Positions 14,188-22,249 of a DNA stretch of 27,411 bases are shown here, one piece after another. The notes beneath the pieces are model-generated. The model searched no databases. It had not been told where the DNA came from and worked only from the letters and a program-made list of their open reading frames with translations. How positions within the stretch are numbered: the first letter of the stretch is position 1; every line of letters begins with the position of its first letter. Source of the DNA: CAYWFP01 sp964457365 (GTDB lineage Bacteria; Planctomycetota; SZUA-567); NCBI GenBank assembly GCA_964457365.1, contig CAYWFP010000056.1, positions 1 through 27,411 on the forward strand, given 5' to 3'. The translations under genes were made by a program, and so were the position numbers.

Positions 14188-14237
14188 ACTATGCCCCGCC
14201 CGGCGCGTTAGTCAAATTTCCCGCGCGTTTTTTTTTT
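14188..14237 (-). promoter_or_regulatory. Predicted minus-strand promoter with upstream A-tract
   Basis: On the minus strand, TTGACT (14215-14210) and CATAGT (14193-14188) are 16 bases apart. They are preceded by ten consecutive A (14237-14228), similar to an UP element. Transcription would begin near 14181, about 39 bases ahead of the small ORF with the strong ribosome-binding site, and end at the terminator at 13884-13918. This makes a transcript of about 300 bases. Confidence 0.5.
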
Positions 14238-14416
14238 CGATTCCGGATCCCGTTGCCGCAAGAAAAAATCCGCCCATTATCCCCGACGAACGTCCGATAG
14301 TTTCCGCTCAAGTCCGCCCCGGCGGCGACGTAAATACATACGCATCTCTCACGGACGAGAATCGTTTTCAGGATGAATGGCGCACCCGATTTCGCCACGG
14401 CGCGAAAGGCACCGTC

Positions 14417-15706
14417 ATGTCCGCGATTCACGATCTCTCGTCCCGGCAGGCCGATACCGCCCCCGTTCAAGCCGGCAAGCACGACACCGGTAACGAAAAT
14501 GATTTTCGCCAGCTTCTCTTCTCCCATTTCTCGCTGACCGAGGAGCGGCGGCAGATCCGGAGCGTCCGCCGTGAACCGGTCGTGATCGACGAGGTGCCGG
14601 CGCGTTTCGACCTCTTCCGCGGCGCGCTGCGGCTGCAGAGCGCACGGGGCCGCATCCTCCTGCCGCAGACGGGCGAGGACCGCGCGCGCGCCAACCCCGA
14701 GCAGCTTCTGGAAGCGCGCATCATCGAGAACCTGCGCGCGCGCGACGAATCCAGGCCGCGCATCCCCGCGGCCCAGCGCGAGCGCGAGGAACGGGCGCGG
14801 CGGATGCTGGAGCGGCGTTTCGGCGGCGCGACGGCGGAGACTTTCGGGGAGATGCTCGCCTGGATCGACAAGCCCGATCAGCGCGCGGAGTATACCTCGC
14901 TCGTGGACAACCTGGCGAGCCAGCAAAACGACTGGGCGGCGACGATGGTTTCGCTGACCTATGCCGCGCGGATGCAGGTCGACTCGATCATGCTGCAACT
15001 CGAACGCTTCGGCCTGCGCGCCTCGCCGACGGGGGAACTGGTCGAACTGGCGCCGCACCTGGGGCTGCAGGGGACGAGCATGCGGCTCGACCTGACCGTC
15101 AACGTCACGCAGGTGCACCAAGCGCGCGACGTCGACCTGGGCGACAACCTCGTCCTCGCCGCCAGCAGCGGCATGTTCAGCGTCTCGACGCTCTTGATGC
15201 TCTGCGACCCGCTGGTGCTGGATCTGGCCGGCGACGGCATCGACCTGCGCGGCGTGGACGACGGCATCGAGTTCGACATTACCGGCGACGGCCGCGAGGA
15301 GGAGACCGGCTTCGTCCAGAACGACGACGCGCTGCTCTATCTCGACCTTAACGGCAACGGCCTCTGCGACAACGGGCTCGAACTCTTCGGCGACCAGCAC
15401 GGCGCGGCCAACGGTTTCGAAGAACTTCGCCGCTACGACGAGAACGGCGACGCGATGATCGACGAGCGCGACGCGGTCTTCGACCAGCTCCGCCTCTTCG
15501 CCGATCGCGACGGCGACGGAAAGAACGGAAAAGAGGAGAGCCTGGACCTGCAGCAGGCGCGCATCACCGGCATCGCCCTCGGGTACGACCGGGTGCACGA
15601 GGCCGACAGGCACGGCAACGTCATCAGCGAGGACTCGCAATTCCTTCGCGCCGACGGGTTGATGGGGCGCATCGTCGACGCGCGTTTCCGCTACCGCGAA
15701 GCGTGA
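14417..15706 (+). CDS. EF-hand/calcium-loop-like protein of an uncharacterised family
   Basis: A 429-residue protein with AAAGG upstream of the ATG and no signal peptide. Residues 1-200 are polar and helical, rich in Arg and Glu. A beta-rich segment (about 205-262) precedes the C-terminal module (about 264-400), which has repeated Asp/Asn/Gly loops: DPLVLDLAGDGIDL, FDITGDG, LDLNGNGLCDNGLELFGD, YDENGDAMIDERDAVF and FADRDGDGKNG. This order matches a widespread bacterial family of unknown function, in which a DPL...DGDG segment is followed by an LDxNGNGxxxxGxELFG loop and EF-hand-like loops, also seen at the ends of large RTX-type adhesins. The loops probably bind calcium. It is followed on the same strand by a toroid protein, about 175 bases away. 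No role can be assigned. Confidence 0.8.
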   Translation: MSAIHDLSSRQADTAPVQAGKHDTGNENDFRQLLFSHFSLTEERRQIRSVRREPVVIDEVPARFDLFRGALRLQSARGRILLPQTGEDRARANPEQLLEARIIENLRARDESRPRIPAAQREREERARRMLERRFGGATAETFGEMLAWIDKPDQRAEYTSLVDNLASQQNDWAATMVSLTYAARMQVDSIMLQLERFGLRASPTGELVELAPHLGLQGTSMRLDLTVNVTQVHQARDVDLGDNLVLAASSGMFSVSTLLMLCDPLVLDLAGDGIDLRGVDDGIEFDITGDGREEETGFVQNDDALLYLDLNGNGLCDNGLELFGDQHGAANGFEELRRYDENGDAMIDERDAVFDQLRLFADRDGDGKNGKEESLDLQQARITGIALGYDRVHEADRHGNVISEDSQFLRADGLMGRIVDARFRYREA

Positions 15707-15736
15707 AACGTTTTCGCGTCGCTTCGCGCCATAGAC

Positions 15737-15748
15737 GTATCGCGATAC
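15737..15748. repeat. 12-bp palindrome upstream of the large toroid gene
   Basis: GTATCGCGATAC is a perfect palindrome, 134 bases before the ATG at 15882 in the 175-bp gap between two plus-strand genes. It may be a regulator site; nothing else in that gap was recognised. Confidence 0.3.
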
Positions 15749-15881
15749 ATCGACGCGCCGCCGCCGCCCGCCACGGCGTCGGGCGGAAAATCCGGCATTG
15801 CTTCGAACCTTCCGCCTCCGCGGCCGTTTAGGCCAATGGATTCGACGAAGACGGCTAGCGGGGCGAAACGGAGGAGACGAA

Positions 15882-17432
15882 ATGCATGCGATGGCGGATT
15901 GCGCCGAACTGGACAACGACGAAAGGCTCGGCGCCGCACTCGGCGCGGAGTTCCGCGCCGCGCCGTGGTACGTCAGCTCGGCCGCGGTACACCTGACGGT
16001 CTTCGTGATCGCGCTGCTGTTGTGGCCGGAGCGGATGATCGAGCAGGCGCCGACGATCGTGGTCACGCCTACGTTCGAGGAGCAGGTCAAGAAGGATTTC
16101 GAGGAGCCGCCGAAGCCGGAGATCAAGGAGGTGACGGCCGAGGTGGTCAACGAGAAAGTGAAGGTCGAAACCACCGTGACGGTGTCGCCTGAGATCGAAA
16201 TCGAAACGGAGGAGGAGATTACCGAGGAGCCGGTGCAGGGCGATCCGAGCGACTTCACCGATCTCGACACCGACACCAACAGGCCGGCGCTCACGGGCAT
16301 CGGCCCCACGGGCGGCGCGGGCGGCCGCGGCGGCCTCTTCGGCGCGCGCGAAGGACAAGGGCGGCGCAGGGCGGCCGTGACGAACGGCGGCAGCCGCCTG
16401 ACCGAAGAGCGCGTGGAACACGCGTTGCGGTGGCTGGCCACGCACCAGGAGATCGACGGCCACTGGGCCTGCGCCAAGTACGAAGGAAGCAACGCCGACG
16501 ACGCGGTGACCGGGCTGGCGCTGTTGGCCTTTCTCGGCGCGGGCAACTCCAGCAAGTTCGGCATGTACAAAAAGAACGCGGCCGCCGCGCAGCAGTGGCT
16601 GCTGAACCGGCAAGGCCCAGACGGACATTTCGGCCGCTACAGGTACGAAGCGGCGATGACGCTGATGGCGATGTGCGAAGCGTACGGCATGAGCGAGGAC
16701 TACAACCTCGAGGCGCCGGTTCAACGGGCGGTGGATGCCGCCTGCGCGGCGCAGAACGGCGACGGCGGCTGGCGCTACACGCCCGGCAACGGATACGGCG
16801 GCGGCGGCGGCCAGTCCGACACCTCGGTCTCGGGGTGGTGGATGATGGCGCTCAAATCGGCGAAGGTGGCGAAGCTGCACGTGCCCAAGAGCACCTGGGA
16901 CGGGGCGAAGAAGTGGTTTTCGGCCCAGGGAATCGCCGCCGGGAACGGCTACGACTGGAAAGGCCGCTACCAGCCCGGCGGCGGGGCGGTGGCGATCCCG
17001 ACCGCGGCGCTGATGTGCTGCCGGCAGTTCCTGGGGTACGGCCAGCACGACGAGATCATCGTCGGCTGCGCCAACAACCTGATCCAGCAGAACGTCGGCG
17101 GCAAAGGCTTTCTGCCCGGGACCAAGACCGGCCAGGGCAAGGGCAGCCAGAACTTCTACCTCTGGTACTACGAAGCGCTGGGCTTCTTTCAGCTGGGTAC
17201 CGAGAACGAGCACTGGCAGACGTTCAACGGCTTGATGAAGAAGGAACTCTTGAACACGCAGCGCCGGGACGGCACCTACGAGCAGTTCAAGGGCTCGTGG
17301 GATCCGGCCAACGGTCACAGCTTCCACGGCGGCGACCAATGGGGCCGCGTGGGCCAGACCGCCGTCGGCGCGCTGATGCTGGAGGTGTACTACCGCTACG
17401 CGATGATGAAGAAGATGCGCCAGGGAAGGTAA
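15882..17432 (+). CDS. Large membrane-anchored toroid protein with TonB-like N-terminus
   Basis: A 516-residue protein. The ATG at 15882 follows GGAGGAGACGAA; the frame is open further upstream but that part is compositionally odd. About 28 cytoplasmic residues precede one membrane helix (about 29-48, WYVSSAAVHLTVFVIALLLW). A Glu/Lys/Pro-rich linker follows (about 55-125, for example EEPPKPEIKEV), then a Gly-rich hinge (GPTGGAGGRGGLFG), a layout reminiscent of TonB. Residues about 165-510 are prenyltransferase/squalene-oxidase repeats with turns HQEIDGHW, RQGPDGHFGRY, QNGDGGWRYTPG and QRRDGTYEQF. Such anchored toroid proteins are typical of planctomycetes and relatives. No catalytic acid motif of terpene cyclases was seen. 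Function unknown; probably an envelope structural or binding protein. A hairpin terminator follows. Confidence 0.88.
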   Translation: MHAMADCAELDNDERLGAALGAEFRAAPWYVSSAAVHLTVFVIALLLWPERMIEQAPTIVVTPTFEEQVKKDFEEPPKPEIKEVTAEVVNEKVKVETTVTVSPEIEIETEEEITEEPVQGDPSDFTDLDTDTNRPALTGIGPTGGAGGRGGLFGAREGQGRRRAAVTNGGSRLTEERVEHALRWLATHQEIDGHWACAKYEGSNADDAVTGLALLAFLGAGNSSKFGMYKKNAAAAQQWLLNRQGPDGHFGRYRYEAAMTLMAMCEAYGMSEDYNLEAPVQRAVDAACAAQNGDGGWRYTPGNGYGGGGGQSDTSVSGWWMMALKSAKVAKLHVPKSTWDGAKKWFSAQGIAAGNGYDWKGRYQPGGGAVAIPTAALMCCRQFLGYGQHDEIIVGCANNLIQQNVGGKGFLPGTKTGQGKGSQNFYLWYYEALGFFQLGTENEHWQTFNGLMKKELLNTQRRDGTYEQFKGSWDPANGHSFHGGDQWGRVGQTAVGALMLEVYYRYAMMKKMRQGR

Positions 17433-17450
17433 GCGTTCGGACTCAACGGT

Positions 17451-17483
17451 AAGCGTCCCGGCATATAACCGGGGCGCTTTCTC
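17451..17483 (+). terminator. Hairpin terminator after the large toroid gene
   Basis: AAGCGTCCCGG (17451-17461) pairs with CCGGGGCGCTT (17469-17479), an 11-bp stem with one G-T wobble and a 7-base loop. TTTCTC completes the tail. It lies 18 bases past the stop codon. Confidence 0.65.
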
Positions 17484-17524
17484 ATGGTTGCGCCGAAATC
17501 CCGATCTTATTGCTTAACGGGTCC

Positions 17525-17779
17525 TTAGTTGGACTGGATGCGGCGCAGGTCCTGCCGGCGCATGGTGTCGACCAGCGCCTCGCGCAGGAGGGTAAGGCTG
17601 GTCTGCAAGGCTTGGAGGTGATCGCTCAGATTCTCGTACCCGATGTTCGCGTCCTGCAGGAACTGGCGCAACTTCGCCGGATCGCCCCGCAGACGGTCAA
17701 GCAGTTCCGTCCGCCACCCGTCGCGATCGGTAATGCCGGGGAACATCTTCTCGGCGACCACTTCGAAACGCTTGTCCAT
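17525..17779 (-). CDS. Small hypothetical helical protein
   Basis: An 84-residue protein. The ATG at 17779 is preceded by GAGGAG seven bases upstream; a longer frame reaching 17842 has no ribosome-binding site. The sequence is charged and helical with no Cys, no signal peptide and no membrane segment (MDKRFEVVAEKMFPGITDRDGW at the start, hydrophobic heptads near residues 50-72). I do not recognise a family. It stands alone on the minus strand, and an inverted repeat 50 bases upstream could regulate it. The coding call rests on the ribosome-binding site and coding-like codon use. Confidence 0.6.
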   Translation of the reverse strand: MDKRFEVVAEKMFPGITDRDGWRTELLDRLRGDPAKLRQFLQDANIGYENLSDHLQALQTSLTLLREALVDTMRRQDLRRIQSN

Positions 17780-17828
17780 GCCGTCTCCTCGTCTCTCTCC
17801 GGTGCCCGTTGAAAACCATCCAAGCCGA

Positions 17829-17861
17829 TTGTCTTCTTTCAAACGATACCCTAGAAGACAA
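17829..17861. repeat. 9-bp inverted repeat upstream of the small hypothetical gene
   Basis: TTGTCTTCT (17829-17837) and AGAAGACAA (17853-17861) are perfect complements around a 15-base loop, 50 bases upstream of the minus-strand ATG at 17779. The position suits an operator or a leader hairpin. The next 130 bases (to 17993) are AT-rich and hold nothing else I can name. Confidence 0.4.
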
Positions 17862-17993
17862 CCACCGGATCGCCAAATTAATTCCTAAACGAACGGCAAT
17901 CGACACCTAACAATGCGCATCGAAACAGCTTATCGATAACCCCCGGAGCATTTAATTCTGCTATAAGTCTCAATATTAAAGCGCTTTGTGTGC

Positions 17994-18023
17994 TTGACTC
18001 GGACAATCCTGTCAATCTATATG
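17994..18023 (+). promoter_or_regulatory. Predicted promoter for the FHA gene
   Basis: TTGACT (17994-17999) and TATATG (18018-18023) are 18 bases apart in an AT-rich gap. They would give a leader of roughly 235 bases before the FHA-protein start at 18264. An alternative -10, CTATAT, gives 17-base spacing. Confidence 0.45.
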
Positions 18024-18263
18024 CGGGGGATATTTGTTTGAAAACCGTGAGTTTTTAATTTTCGATTGGCAATGCGTCGGCGCCGACGTTGCACGTGAAG
18101 GCATGCCTGTTATCCGGGAATGGCTGAATCGTGCCTCCAGCTGCAGAGGCGAACGCCCGGGATCGGCCGCAACCTTGATCGCAAACCATCCCGCATATTG
18201 TCAAGGCCGGCAACGGACGGTAGGATGAGAACGGTTCAAGGGCAAATTGCAGAGGAACCGGAT

Positions 18264-18837
18264 ATGGCGCGGCTCGCGGTCCGGTTGCCGGACCAACCGC
18301 AGGCGATCCACACCGTCGAAGCCACGCTTGTCGGCATCGGCCGCAGTTCGCAGAATGATCTCGTATTGCGGGACAAGAGCGTCAGCCGCCGGCACTGCCG
18401 CCTCGACCGCACCCCCGAAGGGTACTGGCTCTGCGATATCGGCANNNNNNNNNNCGTTTCTCAACGGCGAGAAGCTGATCCAGCCGAGCCTGCTGCGCAC
18501 CGGCGACAGCATCCGCGTGGGGCGGGCGGACCTGCTGTACGTCTGCGACGCTGACGAGTTCGTCTTCAACAGCTATGCCAGCACCGTCGCCGTGCCGTAT
18601 ACCCCGCCGCCGCCGGCCGACGATATCTTCTCCGTTCCCAAGGCGACGCAGCACCAACCGTTGCGCGATGAGACCGACCTGCTGTCGGCGGCGGAACAGA
18701 ATCCGACGGCGGCGAAACCGGACAAGGCCCAGCGCAAGCGCAATCGGCTGCTCGCCAGGGTCATCGTCATCGCCCTGGTGTTGATCCCGTTTCTGATCCT
18801 GCACATCTTCGTTTATTGGTTTTTGCGGCTGCGGTGA
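18264..18837 (+). CDS. FHA-domain protein with C-terminal membrane helix (interrupted by N gap)
   Basis: Start at ATG 18264, preceded by AGAGGA with 7-base spacing; an in-frame ATG at 18225 is an alternative. The FHA domain (about residues 1-85) shows VGIGRSSQNDLVLRD, KSVSRRHCRL, then WLCDIG up to the gap and FLNGEKLIQPSLLRTGDSIRVG after it. FHA domains bind phosphothreonine peptides; the GR and SxxH elements are present. A Pro- and Thr-containing linker (about 110-160) leads to a single C-terminal helix (about the last 28 residues, VIVIALVLIPFLILHIFVYW). The FHA domain is thus a tail-anchored cytoplasmic reader, probably of a Ser/Thr kinase not in this window. The reading frame changes across the 10 N, as expected of an arbitrary gap size, so the gene is probably intact. 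Confidence 0.88.
18445..18454. other. Assembly gap (10 N)
   Basis: Ten N fall inside the FHA domain, exactly where the conserved SxNGT loop should be. The frame before the gap is shifted relative to the frame after it, so the true number of missing bases is not 10. Confidence 0.95.
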
Positions 18838-18917
18838 GACCGAAACCGCTTGCGCAATACGACGAGACGGGTAAGCTGACACGATGACGAGGCGGGGGGC
18901 GCAGGGAGAACCCATTC

Positions 18918-21900
18918 ATGGCCGACACCGACGAAGCGACACCGGCAAGGCCGGCACCGGAGCATGAGTCCGGGGGAAGCTACATTGTCGGCCTCGGCGC
19001 CAGCGCCGGCGGTCTGGAAGCGCTGGAGAAGTTCTTCGCCTCCGCGCCGTCCGATACGGGCCTGACCTTCATCGTCATCCAGCACCTCTCCCCGGACTAC
19101 AAGAGCCTGATGGCCGAACTGCTGGCCAAGCACACGCGCATGCCCGTCGCGCAGGCGGTGGACAATCAGCGGGTGGAGCCCGACCACATCTATCTCATCC
19201 CGCCGAAGAAGAATATGCTGCTTTACCACGGCAAGCTGCTGCTGACCGAGCAGGAGTCGCGGCACGGACTGAACCTGCCGATCGATATCTTCCTCCGCTC
19301 GCTCGCGGAGGACTGCGCCGAACGCGCCATCGGCATCATCTTCAGCGGCACCGGCAGCGACGGCATGCGCGGCGTGCGCGCCATCAAGGAAGCCGGCGGC
19401 ATGGTCATGGCCCAGGACGAGGAGTCGGCCAAGTTCGACGGCATGCCCCGCAGCGCCGCCTCCACCGGCCTCGTTGACTTCATCCTTCCGCCCGAGAGCA
19501 TGCCCGAGCGACTCGTCAATTACGTCTCGCACCCGTTCGCCGCGCTGCGCGAGCGGAACGAGCCGACGCTGGCCAGCGATGCCGACAGTTTCGCCAAGAT
19601 CATCGCCCAGGTGAAACGCCAGACCGGCGTCGACTTCGCCTTCTACAAACCCAGTACCGTCAGCCGTCGTATCGAGCGGCGCATGAGCGTCAACCAGCTC
19701 GAGGAGATCGGCGACTACGTCCGCTATATCTACCAGTCGCCGCGCGAGGTGACCGCGCTGTACAAGGATCTCCTCATCGGCGTGACCAGTTTCTTCCGCG
19801 ATCCGGAGGCGTTCGAACTGGTGCGCACCAAGGCCATTCCGGCCATCTTCGAGAACCGTGAAGAGGAAGACGTCTCCGTCCGCGTCTGGGTCGCGAGCTG
19901 CTCCACCGGCGAGGAGGCCTACTCGGTAGCGATGCTGCTGGCCGAGTACGTCGGCACGCTCGACCGCGCCTACGACATCAAGGTCTTCGCCACCGACATC
20001 GACCGCGAGGCGATCGAGTTCGCCAGCAACGGCGTCTACCCCGAGAGCATCGCCGCGGACGTCTCGGGCGAACGGCTGGCGAAGTATTTCATCAAGAAGG
20101 GCGACAATTACCACGTCCACCGCCGCGTCCGCGAGAGCGTGATCTTCGCCACGCAAAACCTGCTGCGCGATCCGCCGTTCACGCGCATCGACCTATGCTG
20201 TTGCCGCAACCTGCTGATTTATTTCCAGCCGGCACTGCAGAAGAAGGTGCTGACGCTCTTCCGCTTCTCGCTCCGGCCCGGGGGCTTTCTCTTCCTGGGA
20301 TCGAGCGAAACGGTGGGCGATCTGGCCGACCAGTTCGAACCGGTCGATACCAAGTGGAAGCTCTACCGCTGCCGCGGCGGCGGCCGGCCGACCATCGCCG
20401 ATAGCCTCGCGTTCATACCCGAGCCGAAGACGCGCCGCGGCCAGAGCTTCGTCGCCCCGCGTGCCGAGGAACCCGACCGCGCGATGGAACGGATCTACCA
20501 GGCGCTTCTGGCCGACTACGTGCCGCCGTGCGTGGTGGTGGACGAACAAGCGACCATCCAGCACGTCTTCGGCGATACCGAGGCCTATATCAAGTTCTCG
20601 CCCGGCCGCGCCAGCCTCAACCTCGGCAACCTCGCGCACAAGGACCTCTCCGTTCCGCTGAGCACCGCCCTTCACCGCGCGCGCAAGGACCACAAGGAGA
20701 TCGTCTACCACGATATCCGCTTCCGCCACGAGGAGATGGAGCGCGCGCTCAACCTCCGCATCAAACCCATTCTCGAGCGGCGGCTGCAGCAGTATCTCTA
20801 CGCCGTCTTCTTCGAGGAAGCGGCCGCGCCGGCACGACCGGCGCCCGAGAGCCGCGCTTACCAGATCGACGATTCGAGCGCGCTGCGCATCGCCGACCTG
20901 GAGCAGGAGCTGCAGTACACCAAGGAGAACCTGCAGGCGACCATCGAGGAACTGGAGACATCCAACGAGGAATTGCAAGCCACCAACGAGGAACTGCTCG
21001 CCGCCAACGAAGAGCTGCAGAGCACCAACGAGGAACTGCAGTCGGTGAACGAAGAGCTCTATACCGTCAACGCCGAATACCAGAACAAGATCCAGGAACT
21101 GACCGACCTGAACAACGACATGGACAACCTGCTGCTGAGCACCGAGATCGGCACGCTCTTTCTGGACGACAAGCTCTGCATCCGCAAGTACACGCCTCCC
21201 GTCGCCAAGGTCTTGAGCGTCCTGCCGCAGGACATCGGCCGGCCGCTGGCGCATATCGCCCATTCGCTCCGCTACGCCAATCTGATCGAGGACGTGCGGC
21301 AGGTGTTGACCGAGACGACCGGTCTCGAGCGGAAGGTCGAGAGCGAGGCGGACGAGCATTACTTGCTGCGCCTGGCGCCGTACCAAATCGAGCGCCAACC
21401 CGCGCCCGGCGGCGTGGTGGTCTCCCTGATCAATATCACCGCGCTGACCCACGCGCAGCAGGACCTGGAACAGGAGCACAGGTTTATCGCCCGCGTCATG
21501 GACACCACGCCCTCCTGCGTCACCGTCGTCGATCGCACGGGCCGGATCACCTTCGCCAACCGCAAGGCCGAGGAGTTGCTCGGCCTCTCCAGGAAAGAAC
21601 TGACCGGCCGCACGTACAACGACCCCAAGTGGAAGATCTCCGCCCTCGACGGCGACCCCTTCCCGCAGCAGGACCTGCCCTACCACCGCGTCTTCGACCG
21701 CGCCGAGGACGTGATCGACTGCCGCCACGCGATCGAGCTTCCCGACGGCCAGCGGATCCCGCTCTCGATCAACGCCTCCCCGCTGCGAAACGAGAAAGGC
21801 GAAACCGAAGCCATGGTCTGTTTTCTCGAGGACATCACCCGCGCGCGCGACAGGGATCGGCGCATCCAGGTCAAACGCTCCCTTCTCGACCATATCAACG

Positions 21901-22220
21901 AGGCGCTGCTCTCGGTGTACGACGACGGCACGATCCGCTACTGCAACGCCGCGGCCGAGAAGGCGCTGCTCTACTCGCGCGGCGAATTGATCGGCCAGAC
22001 CCTCGCCGGCGCGCTGGCGCTCGGCGCGGCGGACGATACCGTCGTCATCTTCGACACGGTCCGCGAGCGGGGGTGCTGGGAGGGCGAGGTCACGTTGCGG
22101 CGCCGCGACGGCACGAACCTGCTGGCATGGCTGCGGTGCGATCTGATTCGGGACGACCTGGAGCAGGACGAGCCGATCATCGCCTTCGGTCTGGTGCTCT
22201 CGCTGGTCCGCGAAACCTGA
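18918..22220 (+). CDS. CheB methylesterase - CheR methyltransferase - PAS fusion protein
   Basis: A 1100-residue cytoplasmic protein. The CheB-type esterase domain (about 20-205) has Ser29 in GASAGG, His56 in IQHLSPD and Asp148 in GTGSDG. The CheR domain (about 215-485) has the S-adenosylmethionine motif WVASCSTGEEAYSVAM and the downstream CCRNLLIYF. A poorly conserved segment precedes a coiled coil (about 660-730) built of seven-residue units with the core NEEL (ATNEEL, AANEEL, STNEEL, SVNEEL). PAS-type domains follow at about 745-850, 855-975 and 981-1095. The protein ends after the last PAS, with no histidine kinase, GGDEF or receiver domain. It should add and remove methyl groups on receptor glutamates. 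It lies about 15 kb from the chemotaxis genes in this window, next to an FHA gene, so its receptor partner is unknown. Confidence 0.95.
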   Translation: MADTDEATPARPAPEHESGGSYIVGLGASAGGLEALEKFFASAPSDTGLTFIVIQHLSPDYKSLMAELLAKHTRMPVAQAVDNQRVEPDHIYLIPPKKNMLLYHGKLLLTEQESRHGLNLPIDIFLRSLAEDCAERAIGIIFSGTGSDGMRGVRAIKEAGGMVMAQDEESAKFDGMPRSAASTGLVDFILPPESMPERLVNYVSHPFAALRERNEPTLASDADSFAKIIAQVKRQTGVDFAFYKPSTVSRRIERRMSVNQLEEIGDYVRYIYQSPREVTALYKDLLIGVTSFFRDPEAFELVRTKAIPAIFENREEEDVSVRVWVASCSTGEEAYSVAMLLAEYVGTLDRAYDIKVFATDIDREAIEFASNGVYPESIAADVSGERLAKYFIKKGDNYHVHRRVRESVIFATQNLLRDPPFTRIDLCCCRNLLIYFQPALQKKVLTLFRFSLRPGGFLFLGSSETVGDLADQFEPVDTKWKLYRCRGGGRPTIADSLAFIPEPKTRRGQSFVAPRAEEPDRAMERIYQALLADYVPPCVVVDEQATIQHVFGDTEAYIKFSPGRASLNLGNLAHKDLSVPLSTALHRARKDHKEIVYHDIRFRHEEMERALNLRIKPILERRLQQYLYAVFFEEAAAPARPAPESRAYQIDDSSALRIADLEQELQYTKENLQATIEELETSNEELQATNEELLAANEELQSTNEELQSVNEELYTVNAEYQNKIQELTDLNNDMDNLLLSTEIGTLFLDDKLCIRKYTPPVAKVLSVLPQDIGRPLAHIAHSLRYANLIEDVRQVLTETTGLERKVESEADEHYLLRLAPYQIERQPAPGGVVVSLINITALTHAQQDLEQEHRFIARVMDTTPSCVTVVDRTGRITFANRKAEELLGLSRKELTGRTYNDPKWKISALDGDPFPQQDLPYHRVFDRAEDVIDCRHAIELPDGQRIPLSINASPLRNEKGETEAMVCFLEDITRARDRDRRIQVKRSLLDHINEALLSVYDDGTIRYCNAAAEKALLYSRGELIGQTLAGALALGAADDTVVIFDTVRERGCWEGEVTLRRRDGTNLLAWLRCDLIRDDLEQDEPIIAFGLVLSLVRET

Positions 22221-22249
22221 ACACGCCCTCTTTCATGCCGGAGAATTCC

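Noticed and set aside
14203..14237. GCGCG...CGCGC plus ten T as a plus-strand terminator
   Set aside because: The stem is only about five pairs with a long loop and no plus-strand transcript is known to enter; the T run is better explained as the A-tract of the minus-strand promoter.
13680..14300. Plus-strand open frame of 206 codons in the intergenic region
   Set aside because: No ribosome-binding site, erratic composition, and it runs through a minus-strand terminator, short ORF and promoter.
18034..18228. 64-codon open frame starting with TTG upstream of the FHA gene
   Set aside because: Weak start, no clear ribosome-binding site and no family resemblance; treated as leader sequence.
20935..21075. 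Repeated NEEL-coding units as a DNA repeat element
   Set aside because: It is a protein-level coiled-coil heptad pattern common in CheB-CheR-PAS fusions, with varied codons, not a mobile or tandem DNA repeat.
20193..21893. Minus-strand open frame of 566 codons opposite the CheB-CheR-PAS gene
   Set aside because: Antisense shadow; its repeated FLVG-type runs are simply the complement of the NEEL coiled-coil codons.
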